NCBI GenBank assembly: GCA_006538405.1
Contig: BJKQ01000023.1
Span: 62,001 to 126,000 of the forward strand
Reading direction: 5' to 3'
Source: Hansfordia pulvinata
Lineage: Eukaryota; Ascomycota; Sordariomycetes; Xylariales
DNA length: 64,000 bases
Below are positions 32,630 through 42,432 of the stretch, piece after piece. Position numbers and translations under genes: made by a program. The notes below the pieces were generated by a model. The model saw nothing but the letters and a program-made list of their open reading frames with translations. It was not told the origin of the DNA and ran no database searches. The first letter of the stretch is position 1. The number at the start of each line of letters is the position of its first letter.

Positions 32630-34839
32630 CGGGTTTCAGTTTCGAATCCAAGTTGGTCAGTGATGGTGGGTTCTCACGTACATGCCTATATATTCAATTT
32701 AGTTGACTCGATCCAATGCTGGAATGTATTGTCTTGAGCGGTTGGATTTGCTCTTACAAGAATTGCAGCCCGTGCGGGACCTTTTAGTGCGAGCGCGGGT
32801 AAATCTGGAGGCCGGCTTAATGCGAAATGTGCTGCTGAGTCCCTCGTGCTTTGGAGTAATCTCTGGCACCATCTTGCTTCATGAATGTTTCACACCAATG
32901 ACTGCTCATTCGTCAATATTCCTGATCAATCACAGCGTCCCACTTTCAAGTAGAAAATGAAGAGCTCAGTATCATGGAGAGCAGATAGGGTAGAGGGGCA
33001 CCCTTTACCGGAATCGCTAACTCACCAAGGTTTTATCGGCATCGACCCTTTGCGAACCGTTCTTCGAGCGGTCCGTATTCGGGGTAGCGAGGACCTGGTT
33101 TGAATGAGTGATGGCAAGGATCACAATTTGCGTATGGGCGGGGAATTGAAAGAAACGCTGAGATATGAGTTCATCGAAATGCAACGATCAGCGAATGATC
33201 ACTTCTGCTGAAATGGTTGCCTTGCTGCTTCAATCCGTGAGAATTGGCACCGGCCACCTGATTGGAACAAATTATCATGAGGATGTGTAAAGATAGTCAG
33301 GTTGATTCAACTCTCATGAACAAGGCAAAATTTGGACCTCCTCATTCAAGGCCCAAATCTGTTGCTGATCTCCTTAGTGGCTCGGTCCCTTGCTCGCGAT
33401 GAAGGCCGGGTTCCTCCCCCAAGGGTCTGCCCTTCTTTAGTGCCGTGCATGACAAGTTGCTGAAAGAACCAGTCAATTGTGGCTTTTGCCCAATTCGGCG
33501 TCATCTGCAACATCCTCTAGGATCAGAGTTGGTCATGCTCTGAAAGTTATACTAACCTAAAAATAAATCCGACAATCAAGCTGTTTCTCCACTATAATCG
33601 TGTTGGTGGGGCTAGAAAAGAAAACTTGAAGCCCGAGTCCCCGAAGTTGAGCTACTTGACGACAAGTGGTTTGGAAGCTAGTCTTGGAGCTAGTAAACTC
33701 TTGAAGTAGCCTCGCGCATTTTACGAGACCCTTGTAGAGCTATTTTAAGTAGTGTGACAAATGTCGACGTACATTGATAAATATGTGTTTGTCGGCGCCG
33801 AAGTGTATCCCTTGGCGGACCATAATGGGTGCGGAGCCTCGAGCTTCTTAATGATACGCCGTAGGTATTTTTGGAAGGTTAGCCGAATTGCGTTTTAACC
33901 TGCAACCGGGCTGGATTTCATGGAAAGTCGACTGGACTTACCGCTATGAGTGATCGAGGCTTTTGTATCAGAGGACCTTTTGGCGTTATCCACGTTATGA
34001 AACATTCCAAATTTGACCTTTTACTGCGAGAGACACGGCTATCATCTAAATTTCTCATTTTGCTTGGATTCTCAGAGCTGGCATTTGCGAATTCCAAACA
34101 CAACGTGGGGTTTTCAGGAACATGTCGGCGTTTGACCACGCAACGCAATACACTGACCTCGAACTAAGTCCAACTATCTGACAGAGCCCTAGCGGTTGCA
34201 AATCATCTAGCACTATGTTTGATGACCGCCAGGAATTTACTGAAGTGCTTAATTACGACTAACCATCAACGCAAGCCAAGGGCTCTTAGCATTTGCCTAT
34301 GCTTAGCAGCATTCGTGCCAAGCGCACCTGGACCGTTATTAATACCGCACTTTTGGTTACCGCATAGTTTGACCCACCGTAGCGACCTCTCCGAATCTAA
34401 GCACTGCCATACACTCCAGCTTCAGGAGTACGCAAACATGTTATTGAAAAAACCACAGCTAGAACCGAAAACATGAGATTTAGATAGACAGTGGGGAGAG
34501 GGGGGTATCATTGAGAACAGGTAGGGACGACAGAACGAAAAACGCGAAAGATTCGGGCGGACGGATTGCCTCTCACCTTTCCGGACCACCCCCCCCCCAC
34601 TTTTCTGCGTTGGCGTGCACCAACATCTAAAAACTCGCAGACCCTAGGGAAGTTATCAGAATTGATGTTGACATTTGGCAAGTCAAGGGATTTCTCATTC
34701 TATTCATACGTGTTGCTTTGCTCTGCAGGTAACAATAATCCCATCTTGCCCAGGTTTCTTCCGTCTCCTAAGCTATACATTGTTCCACTCACTAAGTGAA
34801 CCAGCAATCATGCACTCCTAGTGAGTGTTGAGAATTGGC
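32630..34839. other. Gene-free stretch
   Basis: No supported gene on either strand. Short ATG frames (33946-34167, 34219-34476) have no recognisable features. A run of nine or so C lies near 34590. Confidence 0.4.
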
Positions 34840-35356
34840 TTAGCGACCAGTCCAGACGTTGCGATTAGATCTGCTGACTGACCCCATAACATCTTCAACC
34901 AGGTACTCGAATTGGGACACTGGGTCCTCTTTCGTGTCCAGATCATCCACTAGAGTATCGTCTGGTCGCTCGTCACTGCTAACATTGAGATTAATCAATC
35001 CTCTTGTGATTTCAATCGCGGCCTCCTGGTAATCGCCGTTTTCACATGTCTTGATGGCATCTTCGATGATTTGCTTCGCCGATCTAGTCAACGAGTCCCA
35101 TCCCTGCACTGACGTTCTAGAGGGAGTCCCAAGACCACGAAGAAAACTGCAAGATCAGTATACTGGTTTCATGCAGAGTCCAAGAAGAGAAGGTGATTTA
35201 CCCAGGGGCAGCACGGGCTAGCAATCCATTGGTAGCCCAAACCCGACCACCGACATTGGCGGAAGCCACATCCCGAGTTGCAACAGTAGACCCTATGTCC
35301 GTGGGCAGGGATACCACACAGGCAGCGAACATAAAAAGACCACAGATAGTCTTCAT
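34840..35356 (-). CDS. Small secreted protein, unknown function
   Basis: Two exons on the minus strand, 35356-35202 and 35146-34840, with a 55-bp intron (GTAAAT...TTGCAG); the splice keeps frame (ARAAPGFLRGLG) and gives 153 residues. The ATG at 35356 starts a signal peptide, MKTICGLFMFAACVVSLP. The mature protein has a helical segment LTRSAKQIIEDAIKTCENGD followed by an acidic stretch (DTLVDDLDTKED) and a short tail. It has only one cysteine after the signal. I recognise no family. Size and signal fit a candidate secreted effector, but expression evidence would be needed. Confidence 0.65.
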
Positions 35357-35762
35357 CTTGAACTGAAATGTAGTAATATTTAGCAAACGCGCCTGAAAGA
35401 AGGAGATTGTTGCTGGACGTTTTGGGCGCGCTATTGGATGATTATGATATCTCTGGTCATTCGAAGGGGGGCAGACAGTCATCTTATATGATTGAATTTT
35501 CAGGTAGCGAAATCCTCCAGGCCGTGTCCCTTTGTTATCTGATACCCGAGTCTTGAAAGAATTTTCAACGCGTTACGAGGGCGAGCAAAGATTGCCACAC
35601 TCCATGTCAAGGTTTGATATTGCCACGGTAAGAAAAAAAGAGCAATTCAAAGATATGGCGTCAAATCGTCCTCGTAGTTCTAAATTGAGCAGTCACATAA
35701 TAGCTCAGCCAGTGGCAATACAATTACATTCGGCGAGAAACGGAACCTTTAGCAATCTGTAA
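35357..35762. other. Spacer between divergent frames
   Basis: Promoter region of the secreted-protein gene on the minus strand. A plus-strand ATG frame (35532-35762) is polar and featureless. Confidence 0.35.
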
Positions 35763-36035
35763 GCAACCAGCACAGCCAAAAGAGCTACGGAGCGTGGAGG
35801 TAGTAAACAGGCCAGTAATCCACGTAATTCTGCAAACTTTCCATCTACATATGACAAAACGCGCACGATCAACACGGGTATTCAAAAGCCGAGTGCTTGC
35901 AAAGGGCAGTTTGTCTACGATTGGCCAATGAAGGCGGATGGCACACCCGACATGTGGGCATTTTCAGGACAAGTAAAGAACGGAATTAACACTATGTACT
36001 CCTGCTCAATGGCCTTTGCGGCAGACCAGACGTGA
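35763..36035 (+). pseudogene. Orphan coding-like exon, no start codon
   Basis: A plus-strand frame of 90 codons bounded by TAA (35760-35762) and TGA (36033-36035) has protein-like composition: TGIQKPSACKGQFVYDWPMK, then ADGTPDMWAFSGQVKNG and INTMYSCSMAFAADQ. There is no ATG before the middle of the frame, so it can only be a terminal exon or a fragment. I do not recognise the family. Two cysteines and the aromatic content would suit a secreted protein, but this is conjecture. Confidence 0.3.
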
Positions 36036-36867
36036 CTGATGGGTTATGAGCTTTATAAGGTCATGTCTAGTTCGCCAGAGAAATGGACATGTAAAAAGGT
36101 CGTAGCGCGACATCTGTTGAAGCGCGTTCGCAAACGAACCCATCTAAGCATTATATCGTGCCCAGCGTTGAAATGTCAGTGAGTCGGCGTAATCGTAGGC
36201 ATCTTTATAGTCGAGTGGGATGTTTAGGCCATTGCTCGTGAGAGAGTGACTGATGAGAAGCCAAGATTTTGGGCTGTTGTGCTGGCTGTGTACTCGCAGC
36301 CGCGTTTCGACACACGAACGGTTGCACCCTTACGCGGAATTACTGGGCCTTTTGTGGAGGAAGTACTCATAGCGGTTTAGTTCATGGTTCGGGGGCAACT
36401 CATGCTTCTGGTGCTTTAGGGATATTCCTTCAGAATAGCTGCATTGGTCTATGCCAATTTTGCGCAAACTCCCTCACACCGAAAAAGAATCGCGTCCTTG
36501 GCTAAGACACCATACCTAGGGACAATGCTCGGGGACCATACTAGCGAGAGCTTGCGCCACGGCGTAGCAACAGACTTTGGCCAGTCTAGAACATGCCAAG
36601 TAAATTAGTGATAGACGTCTCACATGCACCGAACGCACTCGAACATTTGGCCGACACCTTACGTCTGACACTAGGGGCCTAAACCCTACCACAGACCCTA
36701 CACCCTGTCATGTAGGGTTGTCGGTCTGCGTGACGTCCGGGTGCGACCCTTTTCCGAAACCAAAATAACTTGCCTATCTGATCCTACCGTATTCTTGGAC
36801 GACTAGTGCTGATCGTACTTTGTATCGCAGCCAAGCCAAAATTAAGACCCAGTCCTTGCAAGCTATC
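36036..36867. other. Gene-free stretch
   Basis: Nothing recognisable. A CCCTAC/ACCCTGT-rich patch lies near 36683-36720. Confidence 0.4.
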
Positions 36868-37251
36868 CTAGGATTTTCTTGAATGGCACCAAGGGCTCCC
36901 AGGGAACGCAGCGATGAAGCTTTCGGCATTTCTGAGGCGCACCGGATCTCCAGCTCCCTCGCGCTCGGCTTTCTTGATGTTAGACAAGACTATCAAATGC
37001 CCTTGCTCAAGCCTACTCTGTGGCTTCTTATTTGTCTGCTTGGAGACCCTTGTCGAGTAACTCGAATATTTGAAAAGGCGGACTTTGCGGCATCCACTTA
37101 TGATCCCACCGAGGCCTGTTGTGATCAAGCCGAAATACCAAAACGTGGCTCGGTCTGTTGATATTTTTGTTTTCTGCGGAAAGCGTGCTTTTCTTGCCGT
37201 CGTTAGGTCGGTTGTGTAATGGTATTTAAACGCAAAGACCGAGTAGGCCAA
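36868..37251 (-). pseudogene. Family U, degenerate copy (N-terminal part)
   Basis: The minus strand from 37251 reads AYSVFAFKYHYTT, matching AYSIFIHKEHYTI upstream of the intact gene at 21982. It then has TTGLGGIISGCRK and RLFKYSSYST, matching in DNA the segment TTGLGGLETPYRK / SRCSTYS that lies in another frame of the intact copy. The similarity is therefore at DNA level with frame changes, and fades after about 37030. No C-terminal exon follows. This is a third, inverted and truncated copy. Confidence 0.6.
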
Positions 37252-38123
37252 TATTCTCGAGATGAGATGACGAGACAGTTAAAGACTCTTGGACGCGGAA
37301 TGTTTTCGCAGGGTTGCTGAGACCTTTCGTTTTGTTATGCACTCAGCGACAGAAGCTGCGGAAGGTTGCATGGGCTTTGACACATTCTTGCCACCGCTGG
37401 CGGCTGTTTCTTGGAGGAGGCTGCGATTTTGCCGACAAGCAGTGCAATTAGAACGTATAAGCGGTGGATGTTTTCCAGCTCGTAAATCAAGAAAGATACA
37501 TGATATATATGGTAGACTCATTAGGAATTATTGAGTTACAGTCTCTGCCTGTACCTTGCCTGGAAAACAACCGGTGCTGCCATTTCACGTAACGACGATG
37601 CCCCGATGGGCGACTCGCATCAATTAGTGCTCTCGCTACTGTAACCTGATAGAGACCCCTGGCATGTATCCAGTACAAGAATGCTCTGTTTCGTGTGAGC
37701 TACGGCCAATGCCTTGCGTTGCACTGCCAGAGCCTGGGGCATTGTTTATGATAGTGAGGCGACGGTGTAAGCTCACTACTTGACTGTATCTATAGCGTGA
37801 TGCTTAAAAAGGCAATGAGACTGTAGCGACAGGCTTTTTTATCCATTCCACACTCTAGAGAGCCGATCACGCAAGATACTCATATAGAACAACGGATGAA
37901 AAAGGGTTTGCCTGGAAGAGATAAGAAATCCGACCATTGGGCCGACATCTAGTGGGAAATGGACCCCTGCAAGGATGACGAAGCCGATATGGAGAACCGC
38001 TATGTGGGTTCTTCCGTACCTTCGGAGTGTTAGCCACTAGTTCCCTGCACGCGCTAGCCAGTAGTGAATAAGGAGGGAATCGGCACTCATAGGTTGATTT
38101 GCTTAGTTGAACCACTACGCAGG
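37252..38123. other. Gene-free stretch left of the SINE
   Basis: Nothing recognisable on either strand. Confidence 0.4.
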
Positions 38124-38133
38124 ATCTACGCTA
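38124..38133 (+). repeat. Target-site duplication, 5' copy
   Basis: ATCTACGCTA immediately before the tRNA-like head; repeated at 38717-38726. With one mismatch the match extends leftward to 14 bp (CAGrATCTACGCTA). Confidence 0.85.
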
Positions 38134-38716
38134 GGCCGTGTGGCGCAGTGGTCACAAGCGCCTGGCAATGTTCTCGATGCGCCGTGGGCTCGAGAGAAAG
38201 AGAGTTCGAATTCCCACGGCCCCCTTTGACCCGGCTGATGCAAGTCGTCAGTTAAGTTCACCGACAAGTGGGCGGGGCTGGTCGCAGAGCCCGATCCTTC
38301 ACGATCCCAACACCCACACCCACCTACCACTGGCGGGTTTTTCCCCCCTTTGGTTTCCCCCGCCAGCAGGCACCATCCCCAACACTCCACACCCACACAA
38401 ACCGTTGTCACGATTGAACGACAGTTGGCTCGTCGTGACGCGCCGAAGATTTGAGAATTTTACGGACGGATGCGCAAGGCCAGGACTTTGACCTGGCGAA
38501 ATCGAATTTGGGTCCCGACAACCTCAAAGAACAACAAGATTTACGGCTGTCTGGTTGCAACCAGACTGTCGCAAAAACGGGGATGGGCACGTGCGCGACA
38601 TGTGAAAAAGCTATAGAAAAACCGACTCCTTTCCAACCCTGCGATATATGGCTCTCGGCGGTGTGGCAGGCCCTTCTAGGGATGGAACCCACGTTAAACG
38701 CAATCAATCAATCAGA
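38134..38716 (+). mobile_element. tRNA-derived SINE, full length with target-site duplication
   Basis: A 583-bp element between two copies of ATCTACGCTA. The 5' end is tRNA-like: GGCCGTG at the start pairs with CACGGCC at about 38215-38221, with an A box (TGGCGCAGTGG, 38141-38151) and a B box (GAGTTCGAATTCC, 38202-38214), so it carries an internal RNA polymerase III promoter. The anticodon region cannot be folded convincingly. An unrelated body follows, and the element ends in a short (AATC)n tail. Its last ~200 bp recur at 44.70-44.90 kb and, shorter, at 60.69-60.77 kb, both with longer (AATC)n tails. Shared tails of this kind are expected if a LINE reverse transcriptase recognises that 3' end; no LINE is seen in the window. 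Confidence 0.85.
38141..38214 (+). promoter_or_regulatory. Internal Pol III promoter (A and B boxes) of the SINE
   Basis: A box TGGCGCAGTGG at 38141-38151 matches TRGCnnAGYnGG; B box GAGTTCGAATTCC at 38202-38214 is close to GGTTCGAnTCC. The 50-bp spacing is in the normal range for tRNA-type promoters. Confidence 0.65.
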
Positions 38717-38726
38717 ATCTACGCTA
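38717..38726 (+). repeat. Target-site duplication, 3' copy
   Basis: ATCTACGCTA directly after the AATC tail, identical to 38124-38133. Confidence 0.85.
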
Positions 38727-39109
38727 AACTTCAACTATCTTCCAGAACAGGCTGGCATCTCAAAAAGACACATGTCGAGATCCGTCGAATGGGGCCCTTG
38801 AGCCACTGGCATGATCGAGTCATCACCAATCACAAGCTGCTGAGAAATGGGAACACTGCCACAATCATCTAATATGGTATTCGCTGCTTGGTCATTGCTT
38901 GGTCGTAGATCCTAGTACGAAAAAAAAAGGTCATTTGCTTATGAACACCAGGGCAATGGGTTGCGGTTCCTATGAAATCCCTCAGTGGATTGTTCCGGAA
39001 TTCTTGAGAATAGGGGGTGGGGGAGCGGGGGGTCTCGAGCACGTGATTAGTTTGATCATTATGTCATACACCGTGGAATTTGATTCCGAAGTGTTTGGTC
39101 TCCAGTGAC
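38727..39109. other. Spacer
   Basis: Nothing recognisable; an A run near 38920-38928. Confidence 0.4.
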
Positions 39110-39595
39110 GGTTTTGGGACCTTGACTTATGCACCTTTGTCTGCGTTAACTATGGCCTATATGATAGGTAAGGCCCAGCTGGTCGATGACATTTGCCGCG
39201 AGTCAGGCGCGATTGTACGGCACGTGACACACGAGAACGACATAATCCCCGCAATCACTAGGTACCATCGTAGCATCGGCAAACTCCCGGACGCGGGCCT
39301 GGCCAATCGGCTTCTGAGGTTCCTCGCCCCGTCCAGCCAAGAATACCGGTGGACCTACCCTAAGCTTCACCTGCGTGCCAACGCCGACCTCAACTACAGC
39401 ATCCAAGCAGAGGCGCTTCCCAAGCCAATTATCCAAAGGAATCATGGGTGGAACCGGCAAGGAGCTCGGCATGAGGATCGAGTATCTCCCGGAGGAGACG
39501 TATTTTTGCTACCCCAGCTTCCGAAAGAAAGGGCTCAGTTCACGAATACAGCCGGTCACATCAAATCTTTGCAGCCTCAGGACGTCTCCTAAAGT
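39110..39595 (+). pseudogene. Class 3 lipase, C-terminal fragment
   Basis: The frame holds LTYAPLSAL, then DDICRESGAIVRHVTHENDI and IPAI. This fits the strand-loop-strand of class 3 lipases in which 'TYGxPRVGN...FADxI' is followed by 'vTHxNDxVPxlP' with the catalytic Asp. The sequence before it does not give the GxSxG nucleophile elbow, so only the distal third remains. After the Asp motif the frame continues about 90 residues and stops near 39592. The family assignment rests on these two motifs only. Confidence 0.5.
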
Positions 39596-40853
39596 CTAGG
39601 GTACAGCGCATCAGTACGCTTTCATCCGCGCCAGTATTCGCCAAAGTGCCAGCGAGCAGAATACCGAAGCAGGCACTGGGATATGGGGGGAACCTGACTT
39701 CAGCTAGTTACCTGGAAGATTTCAAGGAATATGATAAATATGCCGAGTCTCATCAATAACTACAAACACCTCTAGGACGATGAAGAGATCACCAAGGACC
39801 TTCAAAATCGCTGTTCAACCAATTTTCCTTACTTCTTGAAATTTAGTGAATATCTTAAGTAGCATGAAAACTTAGCAGTAATATTTTCTCCAGTTAAGTT
39901 CTTCCCTCCGTCGGCCAGGTTGAAGGCCAACAAGGCAAGAATAGAAGGTGAACGATCGCCTGTCCTCGCTTGGATACCACAAAGCATACCTACCATTCTC
40001 GTGTTGCGCAGCAGGTACATGCCCGACGGAACGCCCAGCGCAGTGAGTCGATAGTACAGGGACATTATAAAGACGGTGTGCCACTTGGCTGTGAGCGCCA
40101 TCAGACATCTCACAATGGCCGCACAAGCTCCCAGTGGGCGCGCGGCTTGCTCGCTCACTCACGCGGCCGCCGTGACTCTGCTAACCACGTCCCAAGTGCG
40201 AGCAGGCTAGAGGCAGATCGGCTATGAGAAATCTCCGCCTTCTTACCTTCGATAGCCGCGACAGAGAGAAAAGGTGCACTCTTTTCTCGAGCCGCATATG
40301 ACTTGTCATGGCCTTGGTGCGCGGGTTGCTTGCATCTGGAGAGGCATCCGGCCTGCGCAAAGCTTTCATCCTAGGTTCTGCGGAGGCTTTTCGGTGCGTT
40401 TTTTAGAAGGTCACAACTGCGCCTCTCGAGAACTACATGGCGCTATCCTTGATACATACTGCACTCGTGCGCTAAGAGGATGAGGAAACCCCCGATGGAT
40501 CGTGGGTCGTACATCGCCCAGCGGCAAACGCGCCCGCGCCACGTCGGCCACATACAAAGTCGCCGAGGCGCGCAATTGAGGAGAGAGAAAGTCTCCGGGC
40601 TCAACAAGGTTCCCCCGCCTGGCCTCCTCCGAGGACTCGATCTTCGACTATGAGGTCAATGATGAGCAATCGGCGGTGACAAAGCTGGACCGGACTTTGA
40701 GGTATGTGAGTATATCATCACCTAGATATTCGGGACAGTAGATAAGCAACTGCTCTTACCATATTATCATTATCAAACATCCACCACCACGCAAGACAAC
40801 CACCCCATTTTTTGTTACTCATCATATCCTTCAGTACCACCCCCCACAGAGAA
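39596..40853. other. Spacer and promoter of the GST-like gene
   Basis: A minus-strand frame at 39829-40158 has short hydrophobic stretches but no motif. From about 40740 the plus strand is rich in C and A (catccaccaccacgcaagacaaccacccc), a typical fungal leader before the ATG at 40854. Confidence 0.4.
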
Positions 40854-41684
40854 ATGTCGACCGCCCCGGAGCTCACCCTCTACCTCTGGCTCGAGGGCCT
40901 TTACCCCCGCCGCATTGTCTACCAGCTCATCATCAAGGGGCTGGTGGCCTCGGCGGCGGACCTCCTGCGCGGCGAGACGACGGACCCCAGCCTCAAGATT
41001 GTCCGGTTGGGCTTCGACACGTCAGGCGGCAGCTTTGGGTGGACCTTCGAGCCCGCCAGCGACCCCATGCCGGCGGGCCACAGCAGCCCGTCACTGCGCG
41101 TCAGGGACCCGGCCACGGGGGCTGAGCGGTGGGTGCGCGAGAGCGCGTCCATCGCCGACCTGCTCGAGGACCTGTTCCCGGGCAAGGCCGCGACCCGGCC
41201 CGCAGGCCCCGTCGACCGCGCCGTCGCCCAGGACCTCGTCGGCGTCTTCAACCTGGCCTGCTGCGACCTGGGCTACTATTTCCGCCACACCAGCCCGCTG
41301 ATCGCCGGCTTCTCCGGCCTGCGGGACGAGGACCGGAGCCGCGCCGCCGGGCTCAATGCCAGGGCCACCATGGTGAAGAACCTCAAGAAGGTGCAAGCGT
41401 GGTCGTTAGAGGATAGCCGCCGCCGCGACGCCGCCGGCTGGCTGACCCCCGGTATGGAAGACGGCGGCGGCGGTGGCCCCGGCGTCGTCGACCTGGCCGT
41501 CGCCTCGGCTCGGCGGTACTTCCTGCTCGGATACGAGTTCGACTTGTTCGAGGACGAGGAGCTGGCCCCCATGCGCGACTGGTACGTCCGCTTCACGCAG
41601 CTGCCGTGGTGGGCCGAGTACGAGGAGAGGGACAACGTGCACCCCAAGGAGTTCCGCTTCGGCAAGGACTCGTGGGAGTTTTAA
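40854..41684 (+). CDS. Glutathione S-transferase-like protein
   Basis: Intact single-exon frame of 276 residues from the ATG at 40854 (agaaATGTCG). The N-terminal ~110 residues follow the thioredoxin-like GST domain: LTLYLWLEGLYPRRIVYQLI as first strand and helix, then SPSLRVRD...ERWVRESASIADLLED, the counterpart of the 'P.L...dg..i.ES.aI..YL' glutathione-side motif. The remainder is the all-helical C-terminal domain (VQAWSLEDSRRRD, MRDWYVRFTQLPWWAEY). The coding sequence is markedly GC-rich compared with the decayed sequence on both sides, which suits a gene under purifying selection. It is cytosolic by absence of signal or membrane segments. The substrate is unknown. Confidence 0.75.
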   Translation: MSTAPELTLYLWLEGLYPRRIVYQLIIKGLVASAADLLRGETTDPSLKIVRLGFDTSGGSFGWTFEPASDPMPAGHSSPSLRVRDPATGAERWVRESASIADLLEDLFPGKAATRPAGPVDRAVAQDLVGVFNLACCDLGYYFRHTSPLIAGFSGLRDEDRSRAAGLNARATMVKNLKKVQAWSLEDSRRRDAAGWLTPGMEDGGGGGPGVVDLAVASARRYFLLGYEFDLFEDEELAPMRDWYVRFTQLPWWAEYEERDNVHPKEFRFGKDSWEF

Positions 41685-42071
41685 GGGGCGGGCTGTGCTG
41701 GCTCGAGTCCGACGAGCAGAGAGGGGGACGACGAGTGTGTATTACTTATAGGACTAGCAGAAAAGATGGATATCTAAATGGCGCATTTGCTGGCAGAACA
41801 CACTTCCCCCTCCTCCCCCTAACGCCAGAAAAATCGAACGAAATCGGAAAGCCAATGGTCCACCGTTTCCGTGTCTGTGGTGAACATCGCCTATTGGGGA
41901 GGGAAAGCAGAACAAGATTGGCTTGGCCTTTTCCGCAAGTGTGCCCATGCACTCGCTCGTGGTCCCTTCGCTCGTGATCATAGAGTATATTGGGGACGCT
42001 CTGCAGATATTATTATAATCATCATCATCAAAAGCGTCCCCGATCGGCTACGGGGGCTACCCCCTGGCTAG
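41685..42071. other. 3' flank of the GST-like gene
   Basis: No gene. A short (ATC)n run near 42017-42031. Confidence 0.4.
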
Positions 42072-42218
42072 GACCACAGCCATGACTCGGCCGCCGCCGC
42101 CAAGTACGAGTCCTACCAGGGCGCTGCGGTGCCGGGCGAGCTGCGGGGCGGCGCAGAGCCGGCGCACGCGCTAAACCCGACGGAGATGGCGGGGTCCGGG
42201 CCGAACGCGCGGTACTGA
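42072..42218 (+). pseudogene. Orphan GC-rich terminal exon
   Basis: After an acceptor-like ggctag at 42066-42071 a 49-codon GC-rich frame reads KYESYQGAAVPGELRGGAEP and ends NPTEMAGSGPNARY with stop TGA at 42216. Polar C-terminal tails like this close fungal membrane proteins. No partner exon precedes it; the upstream 400 bp is GST 3' flank. It looks like the stranded last exon of a deleted gene. The family is unknown. Confidence 0.4.
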
Positions 42219-42385
42219 GGCGCTAGCCAGGTTTCAAGGGCATGGTGTCAGAAGGGCTTTGGGAGGGCGTGTGGACTGTGCTCGAGAGCGTGGGTTGAAT
42301 GCTTTGAAGAAAAGACGAGTGGAAGGCGGTGGGTAAGAGAACCTCACTATCCACCTTCAATCGCCTTCTGTGACAGGCGATGCCT

Positions 42386-42388
42386 TTA

Positions 42389-42432
<44 letters not shown>

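Noticed and set aside
38134..38222. A functional tRNA gene
   Set aside because: A and B boxes and acceptor stem are present, but no anticodon arm folds properly, and the sequence is the head of a SINE with target duplication.
42389..42432. CRISPR-like or regulatory tandem repeat
   Set aside because: It is a pure trinucleotide microsatellite with no spacers; no CRISPR array exists in the window.
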